Shown in pieces: positions 46,845 to 60,713 of a stretch of 64,000 bases of DNA. A model generated the notes under the pieces. It did not search any database. It had not been told where the DNA came from and was given only the letters and a program-made list of their open reading frames with translations. This DNA comes from Agelaius tricolor (Eukaryota > Chordata > Aves > Passeriformes > Icteridae): contig JALJCS010000002.1 in NCBI GenBank assembly GCA_023055355.1, positions 83,167,001-83,231,000 on the forward strand, in the 5' to 3' direction. How positions within the stretch are numbered: position 1 is the first letter of the stretch; each line of letters opens with the position of its first letter. The position numbers and the translations under genes are program-made.

Positions 46845-49800
46845 CTGGAAAAGAGCAGTCTCAGTGAAAAAAGAAGAGCTTACAAAGCTGCCAGCATGCA
46901 AAGCCAGATGAGACAAACATGTTGAGTTCTGGGTGAGAAAATGAACACATGAGACTTTTACTTTCCTGGCTTTTTGACATCTCCCACCTGAATTTATAAT
47001 CAGATGCAGCAGAAATGGAATAACGTGCAAAGTCATCTGCTGCTACCATTAGCAGTGCCATTTCCAGCCTTCCTTCACTACAGGCTACTCCATAAATGCA
47101 GTATTGGAAGAACACTGAGGTGGAGCTGGCTGTTAGTTAGCTGTGGTATGCATGAAAAGACCTTAAAGGTATATTTATAATGAGCACCATTCATGTGTAG
47201 CTGGCACATTAACCTGAGTCCTGAACACTGCTGCTGCTGTTTCTGTTTAAAAAAGCTGCAACATCATCGCTATTAAAGAAGAGTGATAGATAGCAAAACC
47301 AAGTGTTTTGGGGGTAGATACTTTTTTTCCTCAGCAGTTCACTTTTTTTTTTTTTTTGCTTCTCTTTCCTTCATACTATTCTTCCAGTTTTAGAAATGCC
47401 TTTGTAAGGAGATCCAACGTAAATGTGGGGTTCATCTCAAGCACTGACTTGGTAATGGATCTGCCTTCACATTTCAAACCTTTCTGTCAAAGATGTCCAA
47501 AGACCAGAGCATCAGAGCCTTTTACTGGCTGCAGAATCCAGATCTGGAATTATATTTTGCAAGTTAGATGTGTGATGTCCACATGGCAGGACAATTATTG
47601 TTATGGGGACCAAGTATGGATCCTGGTTTTTACTTCTTCTACTCTGGCAGCATAGAAGTGTCTTAAAATAGTTGGGGATATGTAAGGACTTTTATTTCAA
47701 GTAAGAATGAAGCTCTTTCATGGACAAACTAATCATTTTCCTTTTGGTGCACATAAAGAAAAAGAAACACTGGTCCACAGTAATACTCACATCCATGCTT
47801 TCAAACACAAACATCTTGCCTGGGTACTAAAAGGAATGAAACAAATTCTGAAATTCACCAGAGAATCTGCTTGTCTTTATGACTCCTCTACTAAAATCTC
47901 TTCTGGGATAAAGAAGCAGCTGTCTGTGCTGTTCTGTGGTTGATGCCAGTCTACTTGCCATGGGCATGTGTCACTGGGCACATTGTTGGGTGGAGAAACA
48001 TAAAAGGGATCAAAGTTTGCCCAGGCTGGGAAAGACACACCCAGGTATGATAATTCAGAACCACATTTGAAACACTTGTATTTTATACAAAGACAGGCGC
48101 CCACAAATTTCTGAACTTTTAAAGGCTTTCAAGAGCAATGTGACACACCTTTACCTCACAACACAATGCCCAAAACCAGATCGTAAACTAAGATTTTTAA
48201 TATGTATTTCTCCCTCTGAACTAACTTTTCCAATAATCATATTCCTGTTTACAGCATTACTTGCTCATTGGTTTTTCATGTCTCTTGAAGTCATAAACAG
48301 TTCATCCTTTCAAGTTCTACAGAAGCATTAATACTTATTCATCATTTTCTTGTGGTGACAGTTTCTTGAAATGAAATCATTCATTTTCCAATAGGGCCGA
48401 ATGGAGAAGACACATAATTAACACACCTGTTACTACACTCAGGTAAGAATGCAAAATCCAGAGTTCTCACAGTCCACATACCATGAAAATATTCACATGA
48501 GCAAAAAGCATCCTCAGTTTCTTAATATCACGGCTATTAACTACAGTTCACACCCCAGGTCCTAGCGTTGTAATACAGAAATGAGTGTCACAGGTAACGT
48601 TAACATTCAGTAAATGTTAGTGTTAATGTTTAATTTTGGACCACCTCACCTCTGTTCTTTAACTAGAAAGACTTTAGTACATACTTTTAAAGATTTCTAG
48701 AAAAGAAAAAGGAAGATAAATATGAAATTTCCACGACCACAAGCAATCTAAAGACTATGGGAAGCTGTTCACAGCTTTTCTGCAGAACCATCCTGCCTGT
48801 GGAGCATTTCCAATCACATGTTTTGTTATCAGGGGGCTGGTCAGTCAACAGTGACTTCAGAAACTTTGGGAAACAGTGTTCCCTGTAAAGCAATTACAAG
48901 AAAGAGAATAAAACTGATTTTGCCAGCTGGTCCCACAACTCTTTGCTGGACAGCTGTAAATATTAGGAGACAGAATCTCCAGCATGAATCCTGAAGTTAA
49001 TGACCTGCACTGTGAAGCTCACAGCTTTGCCTCAGTCCTTCCCAACAGCAGGGTGACTGTGGAGAATATGTGGCTTGGTCATAAGGTATTGAAGATTTTT
49101 CTCAAGAACAAGTGACCTTGCACTACCTCTCCTTGTGGGATGTACCCCTGGTTTGCAGGGTGTGCACTGGGAAGAGCTGAGGAGGCGAATGATGTTTGCC
49201 TGTGTTCTGCTCTGAAGCCCTCCCCAGTGAGCAGGGCCATGCAATGCACACACTTCTAAACACAGCTTTTAAACCTTACAGGGACCATAGCTGCCTCACT
49301 GATGAGGAATGCTGGTGTAAGCAACACTGCTGCTATTTCAGACCTGAAGAAGGATTTGTGTGCCTGAAAGCCTGTCTGTTTTTTCCCAACTGTAACAGCT
49401 GAGCTAATAAAAGATACTGCCTTTCCTTAAAAACCTTGAATTGCATCACTGTTCCCTTATTTTCTAGGGTTTGGATCAGGCTGTAACAGCTGATGCCATG
49501 CTGTTCAACAGGCAGTTGGCACTTCTGGAGGGTGTCAAAGAGAACATGCTGTCCTGTAAATGGTAATAGCAAATTTTACAAAGGAGGAAGATACCATTAG
49601 CCTACAGGGCACATTCATCACAAATCAGCATGGGAAATTAATCCAGATCTACAAGTGTCATACCAAGCACTGATAAAATAGCAAATTACAAAACAAAAGC
49701 AATAAACGTGCTGCTTATGGGCAGCTAAGTGAAGGATTTATTCAAGTTTTAAAGGTTTTAGTATCTGACATACCATAAAGATAACATGAAATGCCTGTGT

Positions 49801-52800
49801 ATGAGTAAATTTAAATATAATTTGAGATACATTTTAGAGGCATGGTTTTAGATAATGATTAGGGCTAGCTCCTTAGCCAGAATTTTGCAGAGTTCTGGCA
49901 CTTGCACTACAGTTTCTTCGCTCCAGTTCCCACTTGCACGAGTACAATTCAAAGTGCATCGATCTGTGTTGCAGACAAATAAAATCACCATCCAGTCTAA
50001 AAAAACTTTTCAAACTCAACGTTTTTTCAAAGTCAAAACTGTTAGATCAACTCTAGATGAACTACAGAAAAGTAAGTACTCCACAGCAAAATGAATCAGC
50101 AAATATTTCCCTGGTGTTCTGGCCACTGCTCAAGTACCTCCAAGCAGCAGGTACCAGTGTTCCATCTGTGTGTCACTGGGGTCACCACTTATATTCCCAG
50201 GTGAAATTCCACCTCAAGTCAATGAAGCTGTAAATGTTTATACCAGAAGGAAACTTCATTTTTTTGTGGGTGTCCTAGACATACTATGCCCCTACATGAA
50301 AGTCTTAAAGTTCAAACTTGAAAAGGGAGAACATTTTCTAAGAAAATAAGTGCTGTGAAGAATAGTTTTTGCTACTCCAAACCTCTTTGCTCCTCATTTA
50401 CTCACCCCATTACATGGAAACACCACTTTTCCCCCAATGCACTTCTTTGGCTGACCTTTCCAAATTCAGAAAATATTTAACATGCTGCATTAAAAAGATG
50501 AAATCCAATTTTTTTTGTGTATGATAACATGATGGCTGGGCTTGGGATGACACCAGAGGAGACGTGTGTTCACAACATGCTCAGAGACAGACTTCCCCCG
50601 CAGAGTCAGGTTAAGAGTTCTGTTCCCACACAGACACTGCAGTCTCTGCTGGGGTGGTAAACACTCCTGTGGCACACACAGTGGGAACAGACAGGAATGT
50701 GGGGGCAAATAAAAGGTGTTCAAGAACAGCTGCTGAATTCCAGTAGCTACACCAGTAGCTAGCCTTGCCCATCAGCCCTTGGCTGACACAACCACGCTCC
50801 AGTGCAGGGCACAGGGGGCACACACAGGGCTGGGACACACCCAGGACATGCCTGAGCTCTGGCTGCCTTTGGGTGCCTTTGCAGTGCCAGGCTTTGCTCT
50901 GGGACCAGATCTGTGGTGTCAAGGACTGACTGCAAGTGGTGACACAAGCTCAACACTACCTGTATGGCTGCTCCTGCTGCTTCTCTGGACACTGCTCACA
51001 ATGTACCCTTAACTCCCCTGGCACACAGCAGTGTTTCAAAGGAGCCAGCTTGTTGTGCCTGAAGTGCTGGGGACCCCTCTCCCCTCCAATGGGTGTCACA
51101 GCTTCCAAACCCTTAACAGTTTTCACATATAATTAGTTACCATAAAGACAGGGGGGGATCTCAGTGGAGATAAAACGTTCTACAACTGTTTGGACCTTTG
51201 CTCTTTCATCTGCCAGGTTTCCTTTTCAAAAGGTTTTTCTTTAAATTTTGGTTATTTATCCACTTCAGGCTGTCAGGAATGGATGAAAAAATACTTTTAA
51301 TCTGTGAGGCTTACAGATAATTAAATTAGAAGCCTTGGACTACTCTGAGAGGCTGTTTTATATTTTTGTTGCCTCAAAAGGAACATTTCAATTATATTCC
51401 CTGTTTAGTAAACAAATTATAAACTGCCAGCAGACTCCACTGCAGCAAGTATCCAAAATGTGTCTTTTCAGAGACCACTGTGAAGTCAGCAAGTGTATGT
51501 TTACACTAAGTGATTTTTTTTAACCCCCTTTTCCAACACCTCCTCCCAAATCCCAGACCTACACTATCCTCTTACACTGAGCACAGGAGGAGCAATCAGG
51601 AAAGAATTTTCTTGCTATTTTACCTCTTCCTTAAAATCTCTCTGTGCTGACAAGCCAGATTTGACACAGGCTGGGATATGTTCTGCTACGTATTTCTTGC
51701 CTTTTCATTGTCTTTTGATGAAGGGTTACATCCATGTTCAGAATAAATTTGATTAATTTACAGAAACCCACTTGTCAGTTCCTGAAAATAACAGCTGGGA
51801 CTGAAAGGGTTTTTGCAAGATGAACAGCAGGGATGCAGAAATACATCCTGCACACCCCAGCATATGCAACAACGCTGATCTTTGCGCGAGCTCATTTGAT
51901 GGGAGGCAAATTGCGACGCGGGAGTGGGTGTGAGTGACAGCCCAGGCAGGGGAGAGCAACACCTCCCATACCACATGCGGATGAGATGTGCTTTGCTGCT
52001 AAACTCTGTAGTTTTAGACAGGAAATATGTGCACCTTCTTTAGCATTTTAAAAAAAGCTAATGAAAACGTGCCTGGTTTTGTTTTTCTCTCTTTTTGACC
52101 TCAGCGGTGGCTCAAAGGTGGCTTGTGCTGTTATCAGATCTGGATTGAAGTCAATGCAGAGATGAAAATCCCCCAAAGGGCAGGGCACAATATTGGCGCC
52201 TGTGAGCAGAGAGCAGCGAGTGAGTGATGCACACGTTGGCACCAGTGCGGTGCAAGCAGCCAGAGCCACACGGGTCAGGTGGGAGCCACAGCAGGGACCT
52301 CACTGATCCAAGCCTTGCACTGATCCAACCCCAGAGCCCAGGAATACACTGACACCCTCAGTTACAGGCACTGCTGAGCATGGACAAGACACTCATTCTC
52401 AAGACAGGTCTGTTCAAGTCTGAACTCCTTCTCATTATCATTTAAAATGAAAGGACACAAGCCAACATTTGCCAAAATGAACACAAACACATCAACACAG
52501 CAATATTTCAAACAATGTCCTTGCTCTCTAGACTAATGGGATTTTCAAACAGCTCTGGCTCATATCCAAAGACGTCTAAATGCAAGAAAAGTACCTAAGT
52601 GCTGTGAACTCACCCATGCAAGAATGGCAGGTGATCTGAAACCTTTCCTACAGCCAAACAGGAATGCCTGATCCCCATTTTGCAATAGAAGTTTGTTTCA
52701 GAGTTTGGTAAAGTCAGCTGGAATTTTCCTAATAACTCTTTAGACCATGCCCTTGGGAAATATGCCTGGAGGGTTCCATGTCTTCCATACTACAGAGAAG

Positions 52801-52980
52801 ATGGTGCACTGGAAGAGGATGGAATTCAATATACACAAATTGGAGCAAGGGGAATTTTGATTTGATACTCAGGAAAACCTCTTCCGTGTGTTGGAGTGGT
52901 CAGTACTGGGAGAGACCATGAATGGCCACCCCTCAAGTTACAGCATGACTATGCAAGGGCCTGAGCAAGCTGGTCTAGCT
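46845..52980 (-). other. SNTB1 intron, 46.8-53.0 kb
   Basis: I searched the minus strand for the upstream syntrophin exon (human ends it HLGWLAEK) and found none. The stretch holds a 15-base T run at 47343 and a small CpG cluster near 51889-51925. Nothing else is recognised. Confidence 0.45.
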
Positions 52981-53023
52981 GGGTCTAACTTAGAGCAGGG
53001 AGGTTGAAATCCTTCCAACCTAT

Positions 53024-53102
53024 ATGAAATACCAGAAGAAACTGAAGAAGTTTTTTTCTTCTATGAGTGAGTCGATGAAATACCAGAAAAAAACTGAAGA
53101 AG
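53024..53102. repeat. Direct repeat of about 27 bp
   Basis: ATGAAATACCAGAAGAAACT.. at 53024-53050 recurs at 53075-53102 with one substitution and one extra A. The spacing is 51 bp. This may be a local duplication. Confidence 0.8.
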
Positions 53103-56100
53103 TCCAGATTTGGATCAGAGAGTCATCACACAGATTTCCCCTGAGGTAAAGTTGGTTGTATAATTATTCTGTTCACATGTAGCTTTTCATGCATGTATTC
53201 CATGAATGTTGCACCAATATGAATGCAGTAGTAATACAAAATAGTTATCACTCCTAAAGGGTTTGCAGGATGATTTGCCTTGAGCCTTAAATCCTCTAGA
53301 GCTGTATAAGAAGTGCATCCTTGATCCTTCTATCTTGATGGAGTCTAACACTCTGCATTTCCATTGCAGCAGATTAAAGATAAGAAACATAAGGGAGTTA
53401 AAATCCCAGCATCATATAAACTTTATTCACTTTACCTGAAGTAAAAATATAATACACAACAATATGAGAAATTTTAAAATCCTCATGTGTTGTCTTGACA
53501 TCCACAGAAACTGATTAACTAAATACACAGAAATCCAAGTCCAGGGGACTCAAAAAGGGAAAAAATGGTAATTCATCTATTTTTGAAATCTCAACCATGA
53601 CCCACAATCCTTCTGCTATGCCTGAAGTTGGGATTTGAAGGTCCATAAATAAGAGCTATTCTTCAGTGAGACAGGAGATTCTAACCTCCTGATAATGTCA
53701 GGATTCTTTCCAGGGAAAACCAAACATGCAGTATGCACAGGAGATGGCAAATGTCCCACACCATTTGTTAGGACACTGATTGCTTTTCATCTTAGTTAAG
53801 CTGACCATTGTGATTTAAGAAATATGCTGGTGCCTCCTGGGTAAAACACATTTTCTTCTATAGCAGTGACTTCAGACCATGACAGCACTGTGTGAAATTA
53901 GAATAGCAGTAATTTATGATAGCAAAGCTTTGCAAATAGCAAAGGTCCACTCCTGAAATGATAGTGTTGAACCAAATTACTTCTGTAGGAAAACCTACAC
54001 TTTCCTATCTTTTCTTGTTTTCATTTCTATTGCTTCTCAGAAATTGCCAGGGGAGAGCAGGGAAGGTAAGAGGACATTTCATTGCTCAAGGGCAGTAGCC
54101 AACCTGTAAGTCACGAGGACAGAGACAGATGCAAGTCAGACACACAGGAAGGTCAGCACAGCTCCACTGGCCACTGAGGCTCATCAGGAGATAGTGGACA
54201 GCTAAAGTTCAACTGCCCTTCAAAGACAACTTGACTGGGAACAAACCTGGACTGGAAGAGGTCACATTTTTAGTACTGCTCGTTAAAGAAGCACAGGGGA
54301 GTGAGGACTAAAGGGAGGGAAAGACCATTAACACCAGGCTTTTCTAATCAGTTATACTGATTGAACAAATGAATGGAAAGCCTGAAGAGTGGAGGTGAGC
54401 ACAAACCTGCTATTTATAAGCAAGAAACTCTGTAAAAGTGGAGGCACTCACAAGTACTTACCTCCATGACCTGTCAGCAACTGTTTGATCTGCCAGCACC
54501 AGTGTTTCACACAGAAACCTGTCTTCCAGCAACATGCTCAAAAGCACACATTCAGGATAGAAGTGGAGATGCTATTAGAATAGACACCTTTGTATCTGTT
54601 GTGTGTGCATACATAACTTATTTCTGAGGTGTCTTATCGGTGGGCTCTTCAGACTGCACATGAGAGTGGCTGTAAACTTGCTTTCTGAAACATGTCTTAT
54701 GAACATAGCAACAAAAAGCTGCTGAAGCAGCTATTTGAAGTTTAATAAATATTTAAATAAAAACCAAAGAATTAAAATGTGGTAGAAACTGTACTTCTAA
54801 GATGCAGCTTAGTTTTGGGAGAGGTGAGCAGCTGTATTGTCTCCAAAATAATCACTGAACCCCAAAGCACTAAAAGCCTGGGTTTTAGTGCTGGGAGAAA
54901 AGCCTGTACTTCTCTTTAAAATGGAGCAGTCTCCTTCCTCCAGTAAGCCAGGTTTGCCCTGTGAAAAACCAGGAAGGAGCACAGCACAGTCGTGTGTCTT
55001 CTGCTTCAGTCCATGGAACTATTTTGCACATCAGGGTCAGCCACAGAAGGAAGGGGATTCTACTTTGTGCTGGAGGCTGTGGAAGCTCTGCCACCTCTCC
55101 TGTGCAAGTGCCCAAGAGCAGATATTGTTACTTAGTGGTGGGGGAAACAGGTATGCTCCAGGGTACCAGGAACAGCCACTGATCCCTGCCATGCCCTGCA
55201 GTGTGCTGGAGCTGTGCTGTGAGCAAAGTGCTCTGTTCAAGCCAAGGTGAAGCACTTTTTGAGGGAGCACATTACATCATCATCAGTGGGACATAATGGC
55301 AATTGTACAAGAGCAGAATCCATGTGCAGACATGGATGTTTCAACTAACTGTCCCTGAAGGCTCTATAATTTGCAATTGAATCTGACCTCTGCTGATCAA
55401 ATGGGTTCCACATTAAGATAAATGAGTAATAATACCCATTGCCTCAAATTATACAAGCATGTCATCTTTCAATCCAGTAAAAGTGTGTGGATTTCTAAAT
55501 ATCAGCTCAAGAACACTTTTCAACAGCCTCCAATCAAGTGGGAATGCTGGAGGTGGACTTTTGCTTTGAAAGCAGCTTGCAATTTTTAACAATGGCTGAA
55601 ACATGAAAAATGCAATTTGAAATGATTACAGTGTCTATTTGGTGAAGGACAGGTAATCATCAATGTCTACATTAAAACTATAGTGACTGAAATCTGTCCC
55701 AAGAGATGTTCTGTGCTTTTGTCTACCACATTGTCTTCCCTAATATTCAGTCTCAGAAATAATGGCCCATCATGGTTGGTACCTTTTGAAGACTGACAGA
55801 TTTGACTACTTTACTCAAGGGTCATAATAAATCACAAGTGCTGGAAGAAAAATAGTAGGGGAGCAATAGAGAGAGAACAACATGTTTTGTTCTCATTGTT
55901 ATTATGTTGTCTGGAGGACAATCCAGAATACTGTGTCATTTCAGTCTGTGTATCATTGATCAATAGTCAGTAATACTGATAGGCTGCAATGCAACTAATG
56001 ATCTCAAGCAAATGAGCGAATTCAAAAAACAATTAAAATCTGTATGCTGTACTTCATCAACTGGAATTTTGAGCATGCTGAGAAATATTTGGAAGCCTTA

Positions 56101-56973
56101 TTAAAAAAAAAATTCAATTAGAATTCTTAAAAATTTCACCTAATTTTGAAAGAATGTGGAGCAGCCACAGATGTCTGAAAAATTTGGTGAAAATTAGTCA
56201 CAATTTGGAATCCAAATCTACTTATTAAGATTTATCACCAAAAAAAATTCTACTTGTCTTTTTTTCTGATCTATTTATTTACCAAGTTGTCAGCTTCAAA
56301 GCCATTTGATTATTTGAAACCTTTTTCAAAAATGGTTACAAAGTCTGTACCTCCATCATCAGGACAGACCTCCACAAGCTATCTAAGAAACTCAAGCAAC
56401 ATACCTGGTTTTGGGGCCTTTTTTGTGGGGGGAAGGGAGGAGGAGAAACTTAAACATGCACTTTTCATTCTGATTTATCATATCCAACATTTTCTGATAG
56501 GCAGGATTAGTTTTTTTTTTTTTCCCAGAAAGCCAGCTGAGCTGGCTCTGAGGGACCTCTGTTTACCAAAGAGGTATTCAGTTTGCTGCACCTTGGCAGA
56601 CAGTATGGAGAGCTGGGAGAACATCCAGCAGGTCTTCCTGGTGGATCTTGGCACGAATGGATTCCAGGGTGCCAGTAAGAAATTAACAGCTATTCCATTT
56701 AATATCCAATTCACTTTCTTTCACTGCTTAATGAAGACAAAACTGAATTTAAAATCTTTGCCCTTTTGGAGAGTTCTGTTTGATTTGCAATTTGTTCGTT
56801 TTCTAAGGAATCTGTACAGAAGACAAATGGTATCTAACTAAAAGTGCCACTTTCCCCACTGAAAAACTGAGCATGGAATCTTTCTGTCTTCCAGAAGGAA
56901 GGCATAAATCAATCCAAGCCAGCCACTGGTTCAGAAATATGAATGCTTAGATTCATGGAAAGAGAGCTGAAGA
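53103..56973 (-). other. SNTB1 intron, 53.1-57.0 kb
   Basis: AT-rich intron. A plus-strand frame of 195 codons (56254-56841) is the longest in the intron but lacks an ATG start and homology. No transposon recognised. Confidence 0.45.
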
Positions 56974-57800
56974 TAGAACCATAGAAATATAGAATTGTTT
57001 TAGTTGGAAAAGACCTCTAAGAGCATCAATTCCAACCATTAACCCAGTTCAGGAGGCTTGGTACCAAAGAACAACAGGTCTTACCATTAAAGACTGAGAC
57101 AAAGAAGGCTTTAAATACCTCAGCTATTTCCTCATTCTTTGTTACTCTATGTCCCCCCAACTCCAATAAGGGCTGGAGATTCTCCTTAGTCTTCCTTTTT
57201 TTGCTGATGTATTTATAGGAACATTGTATTGTCTTTTACCACAGCAGCCAGGTTATGTTCTGCATGGGCTTTCACCCTTGTAGTTTTCTCCCTGCATAAC
57301 CTTACAACATCCTTTAGTCTTCTGAGCTCCCCATCCCATCTTCCAAAGGTCATAAACTCTATATTTTGTCCTGAGTTCCAGTCAAAACTCCCCATTCAGC
57401 CAGGCTCGTCTTCATCCCCACCAGCTCATCTTTCAGCACACAGAGAGGGTCTACTCCTATGCCTTTAGGATTCCCTTCCTGAACACTGTCCAGCCTTCCT
57501 AGACTCCTCTGCCCTTCAGGACTGCTTCCCAAGGGATTCTCTGAACCAATCTCCCAAGTGGATGAAGTCTGCCCTCCAAAAGCCCACGCTATTGGTTTTG
57601 CTGAGCCCCCTCCTTATGTCTCCAAAAACTGAAAACTCATTTTGTGATTGCTGTGCTCAAGACAGCCTCCAGCCATCACATCACACCATCACATCATCAC
57701 ATCACACCAGTCCTTCTCCATTCCCAAACAACAGGTCCAGTCAGGTGCCTTCCTGAGCTGGCTCCCTCACCAGCTGTGTCACTCCAGAACCTCCTGGATG
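56974..57800 (-). mobile_element. CR1 LINE, internally deleted ORF2 remnant
   Basis: The left end (AGATAGAACCATAGAAATAT then GTTGGAAAAGACCTCTAAG) is the reverse complement of a CR1 3' tail. Just right of it, the minus strand encodes KDVVRLCREKTTR and VTKNEEIAEVFKAFF, from the CR1 ORF2 linker between endonuclease and reverse transcriptase. The RT domain itself is missing between them. Stops and frame breaks show it is dead. The right limit is approximate. Confidence 0.85.
57674..57708. repeat. ATCAC-type short tandem repeat
   Basis: Imperfect repeats of CATCACATCACA within the CR1 remnant. Confidence 0.7.
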
Positions 57801-60374
57801 ACTTGAAAGATGAACACTGCTCAGGGGAGGACAACCTTGGTTCCCAAGATTTGTCTAGCCTGCTCTTTAAAAACGTCCCTGACACAAATCCTCAGCTACT
57901 CTATGGTAGTCCTAGGCCAGTTTCACCACTAGAAAAGCTTTGCCCATACTGGAGCACATCCACTGTGGTCCTGGGGTTACTGTGAGTTCAGGTATCTTTG
58001 CGTGCTTGGGAGACTAACAGAAAACTTGAATTTGCTTTTTTAGCTAAAAGTAGTTTTAAGGTGATCTTTACTGTAACCCTGCCAAAGTAACTCCAGGAGA
58101 GCAATGGTGACAGAGGAAATGGGTAAGTGGGAAGAGTGCAGGAGAGGAAGTTCAGAGCTAGAGGATAACTGCAGCTTGTCACTGGTCTCTGATTTGCTGG
58201 GCAGCTGTCACCACTAGCTGTGAGGCACATGAAGAAACACACACATCCCTAATCATGCAAAAATAACTGGCAAGGCAGCTTTAATAGGAAACCACTGTTA
58301 TCAACTGTAGTCAGCCAAATTTCCCTTGGGGATGTCAAATGGGGCTCGAAAATCAGTCTGAGGTTTGCCTGGTATTTAAAATACATTTTTAATTCTTGCT
58401 GATACATCAAGCCTTTTTGCTTTGCTGACATTCCATAGTTTCAAGCTTTTCTCTGTGGCTAGGAACATACAATAAAAATGAGAGCTCAGCTTTCATAAAC
58501 CTTATTTATTTCAGAAGATGCAGTCAAAGAAATACCCCTAAAATAAAAGTATTCAAACTATGAGGTTGCCACCTATAGCCAGGATGTGGGCTGCCACCTC
58601 CCAAGAGGCATGACTTTCCCAGATCTGATATTGTTTGTATTGTATCTTGTATTGTACAAGACCAGGCAAGATCACAGCCCAGGCATTTACAGCAACAACT
58701 CTTTTAATTAATCTACTATCTACCAGAAAAAAAAAAAAAAAAAAAGGCAAATATTGAAGGCCATGTGTTAATAGAAATTATGAATATTCAACAGAAGGAA
58801 GACAAATAAAGAATATTCTACCTGGAAGTTACCTATGCTGAGCTTTAAATTAGCCACACAGGATAAATGGCTTTAGTGCTGTGTCATGTTATTTCCTCTA
58901 GATTACTTTAAAATACACAATTAGGGCCATCAATCTACAGAACCAAATCCCACAAATATCAGCAAATTACATACTGTAAACTATGTAATTTTTAAAGCTA
59001 ACGCTCTCTATCTGTTCTAATTGTCAGTGTTTCATAGTTTTAAAATAATTACAGCATTAAACTACTTTCAGAAAATTGTACTGAGAACTGAACATCCTTC
59101 TAAAAGAAAAACTTGGGATGAATAAAGTTAATCTCCAAAGTTAGTATAACCAGATGGCATGCTACAGGTTATCTACCTGTGGATCTAGGATGAGAAATTA
59201 AGATTTCAGATTTAAGAAATAACCCTGGGATACATAATTTAATAAAATAAAGAACTTCCTGGTAGCAGCATTAGACTTTCAGATCTCTTAACAAACATAT
59301 CTCCTATCCAAAGAGAAATTATTTTTGGCACAAGAGACATACGATCTCACGAACCAAGTGATTTGATCAATGGAAGTTTCTTTCCTGCTGTGGGCTAATA
59401 AATCACCCCAGGCAGCAAGTGCCAGCCATTTACAGTATGAGCTGGCTGAGGATAACTTAAACATCCCAGAGCTGCTGTAACTTCTGCAACTACAACAAAG
59501 TGGAAACTCCAAGAAGACAAACAAATGTGGACATTACCAAGTGACTACACCTAATTCCACCCTTGGATTTAGAAATATACATGCCCTAAAGGAAAATTTC
59601 ACTAGGAAATTTTACAAATTATTTCTCTTATTTTTATTTCTACAACAGAGATAAATATTTGTCTATTTGTTGAAATTTCTTTTGTAGTGTGCCCTGGCCT
59701 CCATCTCATATATTGGGAGAAAAAAATCTTAAGTAATTTAGTTGAGTAACACTACAAAAAGAAAATTGGGAACTCTGTATTTCTTTACATAGTTTCATGC
59801 TAATATTCACATAACCAATTTTAGAAGTAGAGCAAATGGGATTGCACTGGCTATCATATCAGCAGTTTCATACCAAAATTTCTGGATTTTTAAATACCCT
59901 GTCCTCTTTGGCTTTTTTATTTCCTTAGCCATATGGAAAACAGCAAGGCACAATTAACTATTTGTCAGAAAACAATCTATTAATTAACACGATTCTGTGT
60001 GAATGGGCTGAAAATCACGTTCTTTGCTTGCCAAAGAGCTTCCATTTCTGCCTAATGTTTGTGCTCTGAACTAAACATAGCTACAGATACACAGCTTGAC
60101 ACAACTGACCACGGCAGAAAAGGACAACTGCTGCCACGGTTTTTCAGAACCAGCAGCCATTGAGATTTTCTAAAGATAGGCAGGGGGTCAGGAGAGCTTC
60201 ACCTCTGCATCTCCTAAAATTCTTTACTGACAGATCCTTGATTGAACTGGGCAGAAACAGATGAAATCCTAATTAAGACATTTAAATTTGTGACAGAGCT
60301 TGAAAGAGAAAAGATTTGAGGGGGGAGGAGGGAGAGTAAGTTACAGTGTTTTTCAGGCTTAACCTTAAAAATAT
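57801..60374 (-). other. SNTB1 intron, 57.8-60.4 kb
   Basis: Only a 19-base A run (58727-58745) stands out. No gene or RNA recognised. Confidence 0.45.
58727..58745. repeat. A19 homopolymer
   Basis: Nineteen uninterrupted A. No retrogene upstream is recognised, so it is taken as a simple repeat. Confidence 0.9.
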
Positions 60375-60470
60375 AGGGTCTGACTTCAATTATATTTATA
60401 TCCTTCCAGTTCTACTGACGTCAATGGATTTACTCCCAAATTATGCCAGATGGAAATCAGGCTAGCTATT
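60375..60470. repeat. Possible ancient amniote interspersed repeat
   Basis: The sequence around ACTGACGTCAATGGATTTAC and the following GCCAGATGGAAATCAGGC resembles a widely dispersed old sauropsid repeat (..GACTTCAATGGA..). I cannot name its family. Confidence 0.35.
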
Positions 60471-60693
60471 ACAACATTTTCATGCATATAACTAGTACCC
60501 CTTTAAATGCACTACTTATTCAAAAGTACATCCTGAGACAGCAGGCATGCTCACATAGCTCAGCCACCATCAGAGGCAGGGGCAGTCAGTGATGGGGATG
60601 GTGAGGCTGAGCTGCAGAGTGATAGAAGGGGAAGAGAAAGAGGAGATCAGGAGCAAACTTCATTTGCTGTTATCTGCACATGCACATAACCTT

Positions 60694-60713
60694 TGCTGCT
60701 GCTGCTGCTGCTG
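60694..60713. repeat. (TGC)6 trinucleotide repeat
   Basis: Six perfect TGC units plus TG, non-coding here (SNTB1 intron). Confidence 0.9.

Noticed and set aside
46861..47115. Minus-strand frame next to the SNTB1 PH2 exon, considered as an upstream exon
   Set aside because: It does not resemble the syntrophin sequence expected before VPGD and is separated by the splice acceptor at 46845.
56254..56841. Open frame of 195 codons on the plus strand
   Set aside because: It has no ATG at its beginning, passes through a long T run, shows no recognisable domain and lies in a syntrophin intron.
57661..57710. Short repeats that might suggest a CRISPR array
   Set aside because: They are imperfect 5-12 bp units without spacers in a vertebrate LINE remnant.
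58727..58745. A19 run as the tail of a processed pseudogene
   Set aside because: No gene-like sequence lies upstream on either strand.
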